From JAPOKJ01 sp031421635 (lineage in GTDB: Bacteria > Pseudomonadota > Gammaproteobacteria > Burkholderiales > Burkholderiaceae_E): 64,000 nucleotides of DNA. The notes beneath the pieces were generated by a model. The model was not told the DNA's origin. It ran no database searches and saw only the letters and a program-made list of their open reading frames with translations. Of this stretch, positions 7,403 through 14,918 are shown piece after piece (the first letter of the stretch is position 1; every line of letters begins with the position of its first letter). The DNA lies in NCBI GenBank assembly GCA_031421635.1, contig JANOPA010000026.1, forward strand, positions 62,001 through 126,000. Reading direction: 5' to 3'. The position numbers and the translations under genes were made by a program.

Positions 7403-8830
7403 ATGATCTCTCTCAAAAAAAATAAGTCGATTCGCCTGCCTTCTGTTGATCGCTTGGCCAACCATGAGCAGGCCTTGACTCTGATCAGGCGCTTTGGCCG
7501 CATGGCCTTGGTTGAAGCCATTCGTGCGGAACTCTCCAGCCAGCGCCTTCAGGCCATTGCCGCGCTAGGCAGTGTCAATGAGCACACGGTGGCCAACGAT
7601 GAGCACCTTCTTAGTGCCGTGGCTGACCGTCTCGAAGCCGCTTTTCGACCTAGCTTTCAAGCCGTCTTAAACCTGACCGGAACGGTTTTGCATACCAACC
7701 TGGGACGAGCGCCCTTGCCACAAGAAGCGCTTGATGCCATTTTCGCCACCGCCTCTGGCGCGAGTAACTTGGAGTTTAATCTTCAGAGCGGTGTTCGCGG
7801 CGACCGCGACGAACATGTTGAAGCCTTGCTGCAAAAACTGACCGGTGCTGAAGCGGCGACCGTCGTCAATAATTGCGCCGCCGCGGTTCTGCTGGTGCTC
7901 AATGCTCTGGCGCTCAGGCGTGAGGTGCCTGTTTCTCGAGGTGAGCTGATTGAAATCGGTGGCTCATTCCGGCTGCCCGATATCATGTCAAGGGCGGGGT
8001 GCCGCCTGATCGAAGTCGGTACCACTAATCGCACTCACCTAAGTGATTTTGTACAAGCCCTGAGTGCGAAGACTGCCCTGGTGATGAAGGTGCATACCAG
8101 TAATTACGTTGTGCAAGGTTTCACCGCTTCAGTACCCGAGGCCGATCTCGCCCACGCCTGCCACGTTCACGGCGTTCCTTTCGTGGTGGATCTTGGGTCG
8201 GGTGCTCTGATCGATCTGAGCACCTATGGCCTTCCAAGGGAGTCGACTCCCTCCGAGGCAATCACGCAAGGCGCTGATCTCGTTCTGTTCAGTGGCGATA
8301 AGCTATTGGGTGGCCCCCAAGTCGGCATCATTGTCGGCAAGGCCGATCTAATTGCGAAAATTAAGCGTAGTCCCCTGAAGCGAGCCTTGCGTATTGACAA
8401 GATGAGCATGGCCGCGCTGGAGGCCGTGCTTCGCCTCTACCTCAATCCTGAGCAAATCGCCGAACGCTTGCCGACTCTGCGTTTATTGACTAGAAGTCTC
8501 GAGGACGTTCGAGCGACTGCGGCCCGGGTGCAGCCGACACTGGCCGTGCACCTGGGTACTTGGGGCGATGTTCAATTGATTGATTGTGAAAGCGAAATCG
8601 GCTCGGGCGCTCAACCAACTCAAAAATTGAAGAGCGCCGGGCTTGCAATCATGCCTCGCAACGCCAAAGGCCGAGGCGGTGCACTCATGCGACTTCAAGG
8701 GCTGCTACGTGCTTTGCCCGTGCCGGTGATCGGACGAGTCGAAAAGGACGCGCTGGTGCTCGACTTTCGATGTATCGAAAATGAAAGTTTGTTGCTCGCA
8801 CAACTTGAACATTTGTGCGTTCCAACTTGA
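7403..8830 (+). CDS. selA: L-seryl-tRNA(Sec) selenium transferase SelA
   Basis: PLP enzyme that converts Ser-tRNA(Sec) to Sec-tRNA(Sec) using selenophosphate. The 475-residue length fits the bacterial family. Visible marks are the N-terminal SelA helical domain ('RLPSVDRLANH'), LNLTGTVLHTNLGRAPLP, and the PLP-binding lysine in FSGDKLLGGPQ (Lys300). The start ATG is 3 bp after the selB stop. The order selB then selA is reversed relative to E. coli selAB. A short AT-rich hairpin after the stop probably ends the operon. selD, needed to make selenophosphate, is not in this window. Confidence 0.96.
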   Translation: MISLKKNKSIRLPSVDRLANHEQALTLIRRFGRMALVEAIRAELSSQRLQAIAALGSVNEHTVANDEHLLSAVADRLEAAFRPSFQAVLNLTGTVLHTNLGRAPLPQEALDAIFATASGASNLEFNLQSGVRGDRDEHVEALLQKLTGAEAATVVNNCAAAVLLVLNALALRREVPVSRGELIEIGGSFRLPDIMSRAGCRLIEVGTTNRTHLSDFVQALSAKTALVMKVHTSNYVVQGFTASVPEADLAHACHVHGVPFVVDLGSGALIDLSTYGLPRESTPSEAITQGADLVLFSGDKLLGGPQVGIIVGKADLIAKIKRSPLKRALRIDKMSMAALEAVLRLYLNPEQIAERLPTLRLLTRSLEDVRATAARVQPTLAVHLGTWGDVQLIDCESEIGSGAQPTQKLKSAGLAIMPRNAKGRGGALMRLQGLLRALPVPVIGRVEKDALVLDFRCIENESLLLAQLEHLCVPT

Positions 8831-8850
8831 TTTCCGTGCTTTGTTGTGAG

Positions 8851-8884
8851 ATATGCGTATTTTTCGCATATTGTTGCTTTTTCT
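8851..8884 (+). terminator. Possible terminator after selA
   Basis: ATATGCG (8851-8857) and CGCATAT (8865-8871) form a perfect 7-bp stem with a 7-nt loop 20 bp after the selA stop, followed by a T-rich stretch (8876-8882). The stem is AT-rich, so termination may be weak. Confidence 0.5.
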
Positions 8885-9017
8885 AGAGGGTTTTGATGGG
8901 GGCGGCCAGGCACGGGGGGTTGCCCGGACGAAACTGACCGTTCGTCGCCGATAAACGGCCGTTCATCCCTGGATGGGTTGTTGCTGAGGTCGCGGCCTTT
9001 CTATCATCTGGACCCTT

Positions 9018-9062
9018 CCGTGACTTCGGTCACGGCACCAGCGGGGCGCCTGTTCTGGTGCC
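9018..9062 (+). promoter_or_regulatory. Two overlapping leader hairpins before a lipoprotein gene
   Basis: CCGTGAC-TTCG-GTCACGG (9018-9035) is a perfect 7-bp stem with a UUCG tetraloop. GGCACCAG (9034-9041) pairs perfectly with CTGGTGCC (9055-9062) across a 13-nt loop. The two structures share bases 9034-9035 and end 26 nt before the lipoprotein start at 9089. No U-tract follows, so they look like leader or mRNA-stabilising structures, not a terminator. Confidence 0.55.
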
Positions 9063-9088
9063 TCGGAACTCGAAGAAAGGAAGCACTC

Positions 9089-10402
9089 ATGAAACACTTC
9101 GAACCCTCCCCACCTTACTACCTTGTAAAAACAAATCGCTTTCGTACTGGCGCATTTCTAATTGCCGCTGTGGCAGGTCTTTCGGCTTGCTCGTCGAGCG
9201 AGCCGACAGCAGACCCCTCAAGCGAACTTGCTTCTTTGTCCGAAGAAGAAAAACGTCGCCGCAGTAAGCCGCGACCCGCGCCAGCCCCCGAAATCGTATC
9301 CGAGACGAAAGCGGAGCCCAAGCCGACTTCGGCTCCCGCACCCTCGACGGTAGCGGCTTCGGCACCAGCACCGGCACCAGTGGCAGCACCGGTATCTGCA
9401 CCGGTATCTGCACCAGCCGCTTCACCTGCGCCTGCCCCAGCACCCAATCCAGGTGGCGTCGTCAATCATGAAGGTCGAACACTCTCGGTGATGCCATCAT
9501 TCTCAAGCCCGGTCTTGTTTAATACCCCCGAAGCCGACGCCATTCTCTCCGCGATGCAAATTATGCCGAAGAACAGTGCGTGGAATGAGGATGTCAGTAC
9601 CCGCCCTGTTCTTGCCAATTCAACGGCGATGATTGCTCGAATCGGTGCGGCCTTGCCCCTTCAGTACAACCTGGACATGGGTTTTGTAATTGTTCCACCC
9701 ACTCAGCCGATGGTGAATTTTGGCATCACCTTGTATCCGACCGAGTCCGACCCAGGTCCGTATCCGATTCCGGATCAGACGCCCATTGAAGAATGGCCGC
9801 TCAATGGTCTTTCGTTGTCCGCTTGGCAGGCGAGCGGGGCTGGAGATCGACATGCCATTATTGTGGATCCGCTTAACCAAAAGCTTTATGAGCTGGGAAA
9901 TGCGTATCGGACAACTTCTGGTTGGTCGGTCGGCGTTGCGGCGAAGTTCGATCTCAACACTAACCGCCAGCGGCCTTTGGAGTGGACTAGTACCGATGCT
10001 GCCGGCTTGCCGATTTTTCCTGCAGTGGTTCGCTATCATGAGCTGGCGCGGGGGATGGTCGAACATGCGATTCGATTCACGGTGCAAAGAACTCGACGAG
10101 AGTTTATTTATCCGGCAAGTCACTATGCCAGTGCGGCGACGGATATCGATTTGCCGGCAATGGGGCAGCGCTTCCGCTTGAAGTCGTCCGCGAATCTTGT
10201 CGGCTTATCACCTCATGCCTTGGCAGTCGCCAGGGGGCTTCAGAAGTACGGCATGATCGTGGCCGACAATGGCGGCAGTTGGCGTATCAGTGTGGCTCCA
10301 GACTCTCGCATCAGCGGGCTCAACGAATTACGCCGCTTCGTAGGCAGTGACTTTGAGGTGATTCAAACCACAGGAGAGTTTGAAGGTCCACGCAAGCCCT
10401 AG
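9089..10402 (+). CDS. Secreted lipoprotein of unknown function, Pro/Ala-rich linker
   Basis: A 437-residue predicted lipoprotein: lipobox GLSAC (Cys34), a charged segment, then a Pro/Ala linker (residues ~75-130) containing 12-bp in-frame repeats. A globular domain of ~300 residues follows, with DPGPYPIPDQTPIE, GDRHAIIVDPLNQKLYELGNA, WTSTDAAGLPIFPAVVRYHE, YPASHYAS and KYGMIVADNGG. This globular domain recurs in secreted bacterial proteins without a known activity. I chose ATG 9089 because AGGA stands just upstream and the signal peptide begins there; an upstream frame extension (from 8978) would bury the signal. It sits between selA and selC but has no evident link to selenium. Confidence 0.7.
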   Translation: MKHFEPSPPYYLVKTNRFRTGAFLIAAVAGLSACSSSEPTADPSSELASLSEEEKRRRSKPRPAPAPEIVSETKAEPKPTSAPAPSTVAASAPAPAPVAAPVSAPVSAPAASPAPAPAPNPGGVVNHEGRTLSVMPSFSSPVLFNTPEADAILSAMQIMPKNSAWNEDVSTRPVLANSTAMIARIGAALPLQYNLDMGFVIVPPTQPMVNFGITLYPTESDPGPYPIPDQTPIEEWPLNGLSLSAWQASGAGDRHAIIVDPLNQKLYELGNAYRTTSGWSVGVAAKFDLNTNRQRPLEWTSTDAAGLPIFPAVVRYHELARGMVEHAIRFTVQRTRREFIYPASHYASAATDIDLPAMGQRFRLKSSANLVGLSPHALAVARGLQKYGMIVADNGGSWRISVAPDSRISGLNELRRFVGSDFEVIQTTGEFEGPRKP

Positions 10403-10484
10403 TTTTAGTTGTCATACTGTGGCTACGGGCGACGGGGCGTACGCTTCCCTGTCGGTACACTTCGGAGAACCCATCCCGCCGCGA

Positions 10485-10490
10485 TATACT
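10485..10490 (+). promoter_or_regulatory. Probable -10 box of selC
   Basis: TATACT lies 14 bp before the mature 5' end of tRNA-Sec, the right place for a sigma-70 -10 element. The -35 region (TTCGGA at 10461-10466) is only a weak match. Confidence 0.4.
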
Positions 10491-10504
10491 GTCAGGACAG
10501 ACAT

Positions 10505-10599
10505 GGAAGAGGCTTGCTCCCGGTGGGGTGCCCGGACTTCAAACCCGGTGGGGGGCGTTTAACGTCCCTGGTGAGTTCGACTCTCATTCTCTTCCGCCA
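10505..10599 (+). tRNA. selC: tRNA-Sec (anticodon UCA)
   Basis: The 95-nt gene has the features of bacterial tRNA-Sec: an 8-bp acceptor stem (GGAAGAGG with TCTCTTCC, last pair G-U), the loop CTTCAAA with anticodon TCA at 10539-10541, a long variable arm (GGGGCG with CGTCCC), a 5-bp T stem around TTCGACT, discriminator G and encoded CCA. Acceptor plus T stem gives the 8+5 form recognised by SelB. The pair next to the anticodon loop reads A-C instead of the A-U in E. coli, a small oddity. It decodes the UGA at 5168. Confidence 0.95.
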
Positions 10600-10635
10600 G
10601 TGTCTTGCCGATTTCAATTGAAAGGTGAAACCACG

Positions 10636-11244
10636 ATGACCCGACTTGCGTTCCATTTCGATTTTGGCAGCCCAAACGCCTACCTGAGTCACCTCGTGAT
10701 TCCCGAAATTGAGAAACGCATCGGCGCGCGTTTTGAATATGTACCGGTGCTCCTTGGTGGCTTATTCAAAGCAACTAACAATCGCTCACCGATGGAGAGC
10801 ATGGCGGGTATCAAGAACAAGCCTGACTATGAGCGTCTGGAGATGCGTCGCTTCATTGCCCGGCACCAGATCACGAAATTTCAATTTAATTCGTTCTTCC
10901 CGGTGAATACCTTGGCCATCATGCGTGGGGCAGTGGCCGCCCGGCATCTCGGTGTGTTAGAAAAATATGTCGATGAGGTCTACCGCTATATGTGGGCCGA
11001 GGGCCGGAATATGGGCGATCCAGCGGTGATTGCGGCGAGCTTGGAGGAGTCCGGTCTTCCGGTCAAAGCCTTGCTCGACGCCAGTGCTAGTCCCGAAATA
11101 AAAGCAGAGTTAATCTCGAACACCGACGCTTCGGTTGCGCACGGCAGCTTTGGCTCACCGACGTTCTTTGTGGATGACGATATCTATTTCGGGAAGGACC
11201 GCTTGAGAGACGTAGAAGAGGCATTTCTCAGCAAACGCGGTTAA
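10636..11244 (+). CDS. 2-hydroxychromene-2-carboxylate isomerase family (DsbA-like)
   Basis: A 202-residue DsbA-fold protein of the NahD/kappa-class GST group. It starts FHFDFGSPNAYLSHLVIPEIE, has FPVNTLAIMRGAVAA in the helical insertion and ends with GSFGSPTFFVDDDIYFGKDRL, which includes the cis-Pro motif SPTF. Members isomerise 2-hydroxychromene-2-carboxylate in naphthalene breakdown or act as glutathione-linked oxidoreductases. Ser in FGSPNAY takes the usual catalytic place. The ATG at 10636 follows AAAGGTG and clears tRNA-Sec. No naphthalene genes are nearby, so the substrate is open. Confidence 0.85.
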   Translation: MTRLAFHFDFGSPNAYLSHLVIPEIEKRIGARFEYVPVLLGGLFKATNNRSPMESMAGIKNKPDYERLEMRRFIARHQITKFQFNSFFPVNTLAIMRGAVAARHLGVLEKYVDEVYRYMWAEGRNMGDPAVIAASLEESGLPVKALLDASASPEIKAELISNTDASVAHGSFGSPTFFVDDDIYFGKDRLRDVEEAFLSKRG

Positions 11245-11265
11245 GTCAGATCCTAGGCTGACTCA

Positions 11266-12456
11266 TCACAATAGAACTGCACGGTAGACCAATTGTTTGA
11301 ATTCAAACGAGAAAGGGTGCCAGAAGGACATCTGACGTTGCGTCATCAGTATTCCGGCAAGATTCTGCTTTGGTGAGATCCACCAGTGCGTTCCTGCGAT
11401 CCCGCCCCATTGAAACTCACCAGTAGATTCCTTCGGGTCGAGAGAGGATGGGGTGAGGGTCACTGCGCCTCCTAAGCCAAACGCTTTGCCTTCCACCCGT
11501 CCGAGGTTTGGGAAACCGATCCTTACCCTGTCGGGCAGTTGGTTACTCATCATCAAGGCGATCGTTTCGGGCTTGAGCAAGGTACGACCGCCCGGTAGGA
11601 AGCTGCGCAGAAAGGCGAGCATATCGGGAAGGCTAGTCACGAGACCGCCACCACCGGAGAGGCGGGCCACAGGGCGCAGGTAGGCACCGGGCCATGGCGC
11701 CTGATCGGCTCGTGTCAGGCCGGGCTTCGTCGGGTTTAGGATATCGGCCCCCGCGTAGTAAGTCGCAAGCAAAGAGTGCTTCGCATCGGGCACTACGAAA
11801 CCGGTATCCACCATGTCCAGAGGCTCAAAAATACTGGATTGAATAAAAGTGTCGAAGCGCTGACCGCTGACGATTTCGACCAATCTTGAGAGCACGTCTG
11901 TCGCGACCGAATATTCCCAACCTGTTCCCGGATGAAACACTAAAGGGAGAGGCTCGAGCGCATCCATCATTTGGGCCAAGGTCTGTGCTGGATTCAGCAC
12001 TTTGGCGGCAATATAAGCCTTGTAAATCAGCGTGCCGGGGTCAAGCAGGCCGTAACTCAATCCAGAACTATGGCTCAGAAGTTGTCGTATTGTGATGGAA
12101 GACTGCGCGGGTTCGGTATCGTTAATAGCGGTGGCGTTCGCTTTAAGTACTCGACGCTGACCTAATTGGGGAATGTATTTTTCAATCGGGTCGTCGAGCC
12201 TGAGTCGAGCCTCTTCCACCAAAAGCATCACCGCGCAGGAAGTGATCAGTTTGGTATTCGAAAAGGCGCGAAACAAGTGGTCGCTGCGCAGAGGAATTTT
12301 GGCCTCGATATCGGCATAGCCCACGCAGTGCAGATCCACCAAGTCCCGGCCCTTCAATACGGCAGAGGAAACGCCAGAAAGCAGGTTGGCGTCACAATAG
12401 CGTTGCAAGGCGGCGTGAGCCGCCGAGAAATCGTATGCCGAGGTCGTGACTTGCAT
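11266..12456 (-). CDS. Beta-lactamase-fold serine hydrolase (EstB-like esterase)
   Basis: A 396-residue class C beta-lactamase-related hydrolase. The nucleophile motif SNTK gives Ser66 and Lys69; a Tyr in GWEYSVATDVLSRLVE fits the second catalytic motif. The C-terminus (GGIAGTHWWISPKQNLAGILMTQ) is typical of EstB-type esterases. No signal peptide is evident, so it is probably a cytoplasmic esterase and not a resistance enzyme. It is transcribed after the thiolase (gap 19 bp), probably together, and converges on the isomerase gene. Confidence 0.88.
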   Translation of the reverse strand: MQVTTSAYDFSAAHAALQRYCDANLLSGVSSAVLKGRDLVDLHCVGYADIEAKIPLRSDHLFRAFSNTKLITSCAVMLLVEEARLRLDDPIEKYIPQLGQRRVLKANATAINDTEPAQSSITIRQLLSHSSGLSYGLLDPGTLIYKAYIAAKVLNPAQTLAQMMDALEPLPLVFHPGTGWEYSVATDVLSRLVEIVSGQRFDTFIQSSIFEPLDMVDTGFVVPDAKHSLLATYYAGADILNPTKPGLTRADQAPWPGAYLRPVARLSGGGGLVTSLPDMLAFLRSFLPGGRTLLKPETIALMMSNQLPDRVRIGFPNLGRVEGKAFGLGGAVTLTPSSLDPKESTGEFQWGGIAGTHWWISPKQNLAGILMTQRQMSFWHPFSFEFKQLVYRAVLL

Positions 12457-12475
12457 ATTGTTCTAGTTGTCGCAT

Positions 12476-13648
12476 TTAGCTGTAAATTTCAAACAAACCA
12501 GCGCCACCCTGACCGCCGCCAATACACATCGTGACCACTCCCCACTTTGCCTTGCGACGACGCCCTTCAAGTAAGATGTGGCCAGCAAGACGAGCCCCTG
12601 TCATGCCGAATGGGTGTCCAATCGCAATCGAGCCACCGTTAACGTTGTACTTGGCAGGATCGATTCCCAACTTGTCACGGCTGTAAAGGCATTGACTGGC
12701 GAAGGCCTCGTTCAACTCCCACAGATCGATGTCATCAATGGTGAGGCCATGACGTTTGAGTAATTTTGGAATAGCAAACACTGGACCGATACCCATTTCA
12801 TCGGGTTCGCAGCCTGCTGCGGCCCAGGCGACAAAACGCCCTAGGGGTTGTAGTCCGCGTTTTTCGGCAAGCTTGGCTTCCATCAGTACCACTGCTGCCG
12901 CGCCATCAGACAATTGACTTGCATTACCGGCGGTCACAGAATTACCAGGGCCTTTGACAGGCTCGAGCTTGGCCAGACCTTCTAAGGTGGTCTCAGGTCG
13001 ATTGCACTCGTCGCGATCCACGATGTAGTCCACAAAAGACTCGGCCTTGGTGTTTTTGTCGACCACTTTCATTTTAGTGGCCATCGGCACAATCTCGTCT
13101 TTGAATTTGCCCGCGGCTTGCGCTGCGGCCATGCGACGTTGTGACTCCAGAGAGTACTCGTCTTGATATTCACGGCTGAGTTTGTAACGTTTAGCGACGA
13201 TGTCGGCAGTATCGATCATGGCCATATAAATGGCCGGAGCAATGCGGCTCAATTCTGGATCAATGGCCTCCTTGGGCATTGGGCCTCCTGGCACGGAAAT
13301 GCTTTCAACGCCACCTGCGACCACGCAGTCGGCTCCGTCACCGCGAATGTGATTCGCCGCCATGGCAATCGACTGTAAACCAGAGGAGCAGAAGCGATTG
13401 ATTGAAACACCCGCCGTAGTTACAGGCAAGCCCGCAAGCAGTGCCGCTTGACGTCCAATATTGGGGGACAGGTGGGCGCAGTTGCCGAGATAGGAGTCCT
13501 CGATGAAGTCCTTTTCCACACCAGAGCGCTCGACCGCATGTTTAATGGCATGAGCTGCCATCGACATTGGGGCGGTGATATTAAAGCCGCCGCGACCGGC
13601 TTTTGCCAGGCCGGTTCGGGCATAAGAAACGATGACTGCTTCGCGCAT
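12476..13648 (-). CDS. Acetyl-CoA C-acyltransferase (thiolase)
   Basis: Thiolase of 390 residues that cleaves 3-ketoacyl-CoA in fatty-acid or aromatic-side-chain breakdown. The acyl-accepting Cys87 sits in NRFCSSGLQS; the second motif is GHPFGMTGAR with its His, and the C-terminal Cys is in MCIGGGQGGAGLFE. The protein begins MREAVIVSYARTGLAKAGRGGF. It stands upstream of the esterase on the same strand. The exact chain-length preference cannot be read. Confidence 0.93.
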   Translation of the reverse strand: MREAVIVSYARTGLAKAGRGGFNITAPMSMAAHAIKHAVERSGVEKDFIEDSYLGNCAHLSPNIGRQAALLAGLPVTTAGVSINRFCSSGLQSIAMAANHIRGDGADCVVAGGVESISVPGGPMPKEAIDPELSRIAPAIYMAMIDTADIVAKRYKLSREYQDEYSLESQRRMAAAQAAGKFKDEIVPMATKMKVVDKNTKAESFVDYIVDRDECNRPETTLEGLAKLEPVKGPGNSVTAGNASQLSDGAAAVVLMEAKLAEKRGLQPLGRFVAWAAAGCEPDEMGIGPVFAIPKLLKRHGLTIDDIDLWELNEAFASQCLYSRDKLGIDPAKYNVNGGSIAIGHPFGMTGARLAGHILLEGRRRKAKWGVVTMCIGGGQGGAGLFEIYS

Positions 13649-13913
13649 AAGGTGTCTCCAGATGGTAAAGAGAGATAGGGCGGCTGAAAAGCCGGTCTAG
13701 GGGATGCATCTTAAACGTAGCGCTGACGATGTGCAGAACTTGGCCCAATTTATAGTTTCGTCAGCGGTCCGGGCAAACGGCATTGCACTGCCCTGCGCGA
13801 GCAGTCAATGATTTCTCAAAGTTGAGACGCAGGATAGTCGCCTAAGGGCCCTCGCACTACCATAAGCGATAAGCTAATTTTTGCGTTGTAAATCTGACCC
13901 TTGGATTCAAATT

Positions 13914-14900
13914 ATGAAACCTGCGCTGAACTCATGTCTTAAGTTCCTTGGACTGGCCCTGAGCGCTTTACTACTCTGCGTCGCGCCAGTCAAGGCCCAG
14001 GAATGGCCGAATCGACCCATCAAAATCATTATTCCCTACCCGCCGGGTGGCCAAACCGATATCGTTGCGCGCTGGATTGGTGAAAAGCTAAGCGCTGTGC
14101 TGGGCCAGCCCTTTGTGATGGACAATCGGCCGGGTGCGCAAGCCATTGTGGGCATTACGGCGGGTAAACTCTCTCCCGCCGATGGTTACACCTTGGTGAT
14201 GGTGAATTCTTCCAACATAATCATCAATAAGTTCGCCTACACGAAGCTTGCCTACGATGGCCTAACGGACTTCGAAACCGTGGCGCATCTCGGTCTGGCT
14301 CCGCTTGGCATGGTCGTGCCGACCAGTTCCGGGATCAAGAGTGTTGACGAGTTTTTGCAGCAGGTGAAGCGTAACCCAGGCAAGGCAACCTTTGCCTCCT
14401 TCGGTACCGGTAGCAGCTCGCATTTGTATGGCGAGATGCTGCGCGGACTAACCAAAACAGATATGGTGCACGTTCCCTACAAAGGAGCCGGTCCTGCGGT
14501 GGTCGATATCGCAAGCGGACAGGCGACGATGGGTATTCAGGACTTCGCAGCGACAGCGCCCTTTATTCAGTCCGGAAAGCTCACCCTGCTCGCCACCACG
14601 GGCCCTAAGCGTTGGCCGCTGCATCCCGATGTAAAAACCTTTGGCGAGCTCGGTTATCCGGCCATGAATCTTGCTGGATGGGTGGGCATTATGGCTCCCA
14701 AGGGTACACCGAAGCCGATAGTGGATCGCTTAAATCGGGAAATAAACAAAGCGATCCAGTCGCCAGAAGGGACCGCGAAGATATTGCAATTCGGTTTGTT
14801 GGTGACGGGCCTGTCGCCTTCGGAGTTTTCCGACGATATTCGGCGCGCTACGCCACTCTGGGGTGAAATCTTCAAGCAATCGGGCATTGTTCCCGAGTAA
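13914..14900 (+). CDS. Bug-family tripartite tricarboxylate transporter receptor
   Basis: Periplasmic solute-binding protein, 328 residues, with a Sec signal (ends APVKAQ) and the Bug signature WPNRPIKIIIPYPPGGQTDIVAR, then VDNRPGAQ-like and YTLVMV segments. The start ATG at 13914 gives a proper signal peptide. No TctA/TctB membrane genes are nearby, as is common for expanded Bug sets in Burkholderiales. It precedes the D-aminoacylase-like gene by 18 bp, suggesting capture of an acylated amino acid or a related ligand; that link is inferred. Confidence 0.9.
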   Translation: MKPALNSCLKFLGLALSALLLCVAPVKAQEWPNRPIKIIIPYPPGGQTDIVARWIGEKLSAVLGQPFVMDNRPGAQAIVGITAGKLSPADGYTLVMVNSSNIIINKFAYTKLAYDGLTDFETVAHLGLAPLGMVVPTSSGIKSVDEFLQQVKRNPGKATFASFGTGSSSHLYGEMLRGLTKTDMVHVPYKGAGPAVVDIASGQATMGIQDFAATAPFIQSGKLTLLATTGPKRWPLHPDVKTFGELGYPAMNLAGWVGIMAPKGTPKPIVDRLNREINKAIQSPEGTAKILQFGLLVTGLSPSEFSDDIRRATPLWGEIFKQSGIVPE

Positions 14901-14918
14901 AGGAATCGAGGTTTCAAA

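Noticed and set aside
9340..9450. Short tandem repeats considered as a CRISPR or intergenic array.
   Set aside because: They are in-frame 12-bp units coding for a Pro/Ala linker with no spacers.
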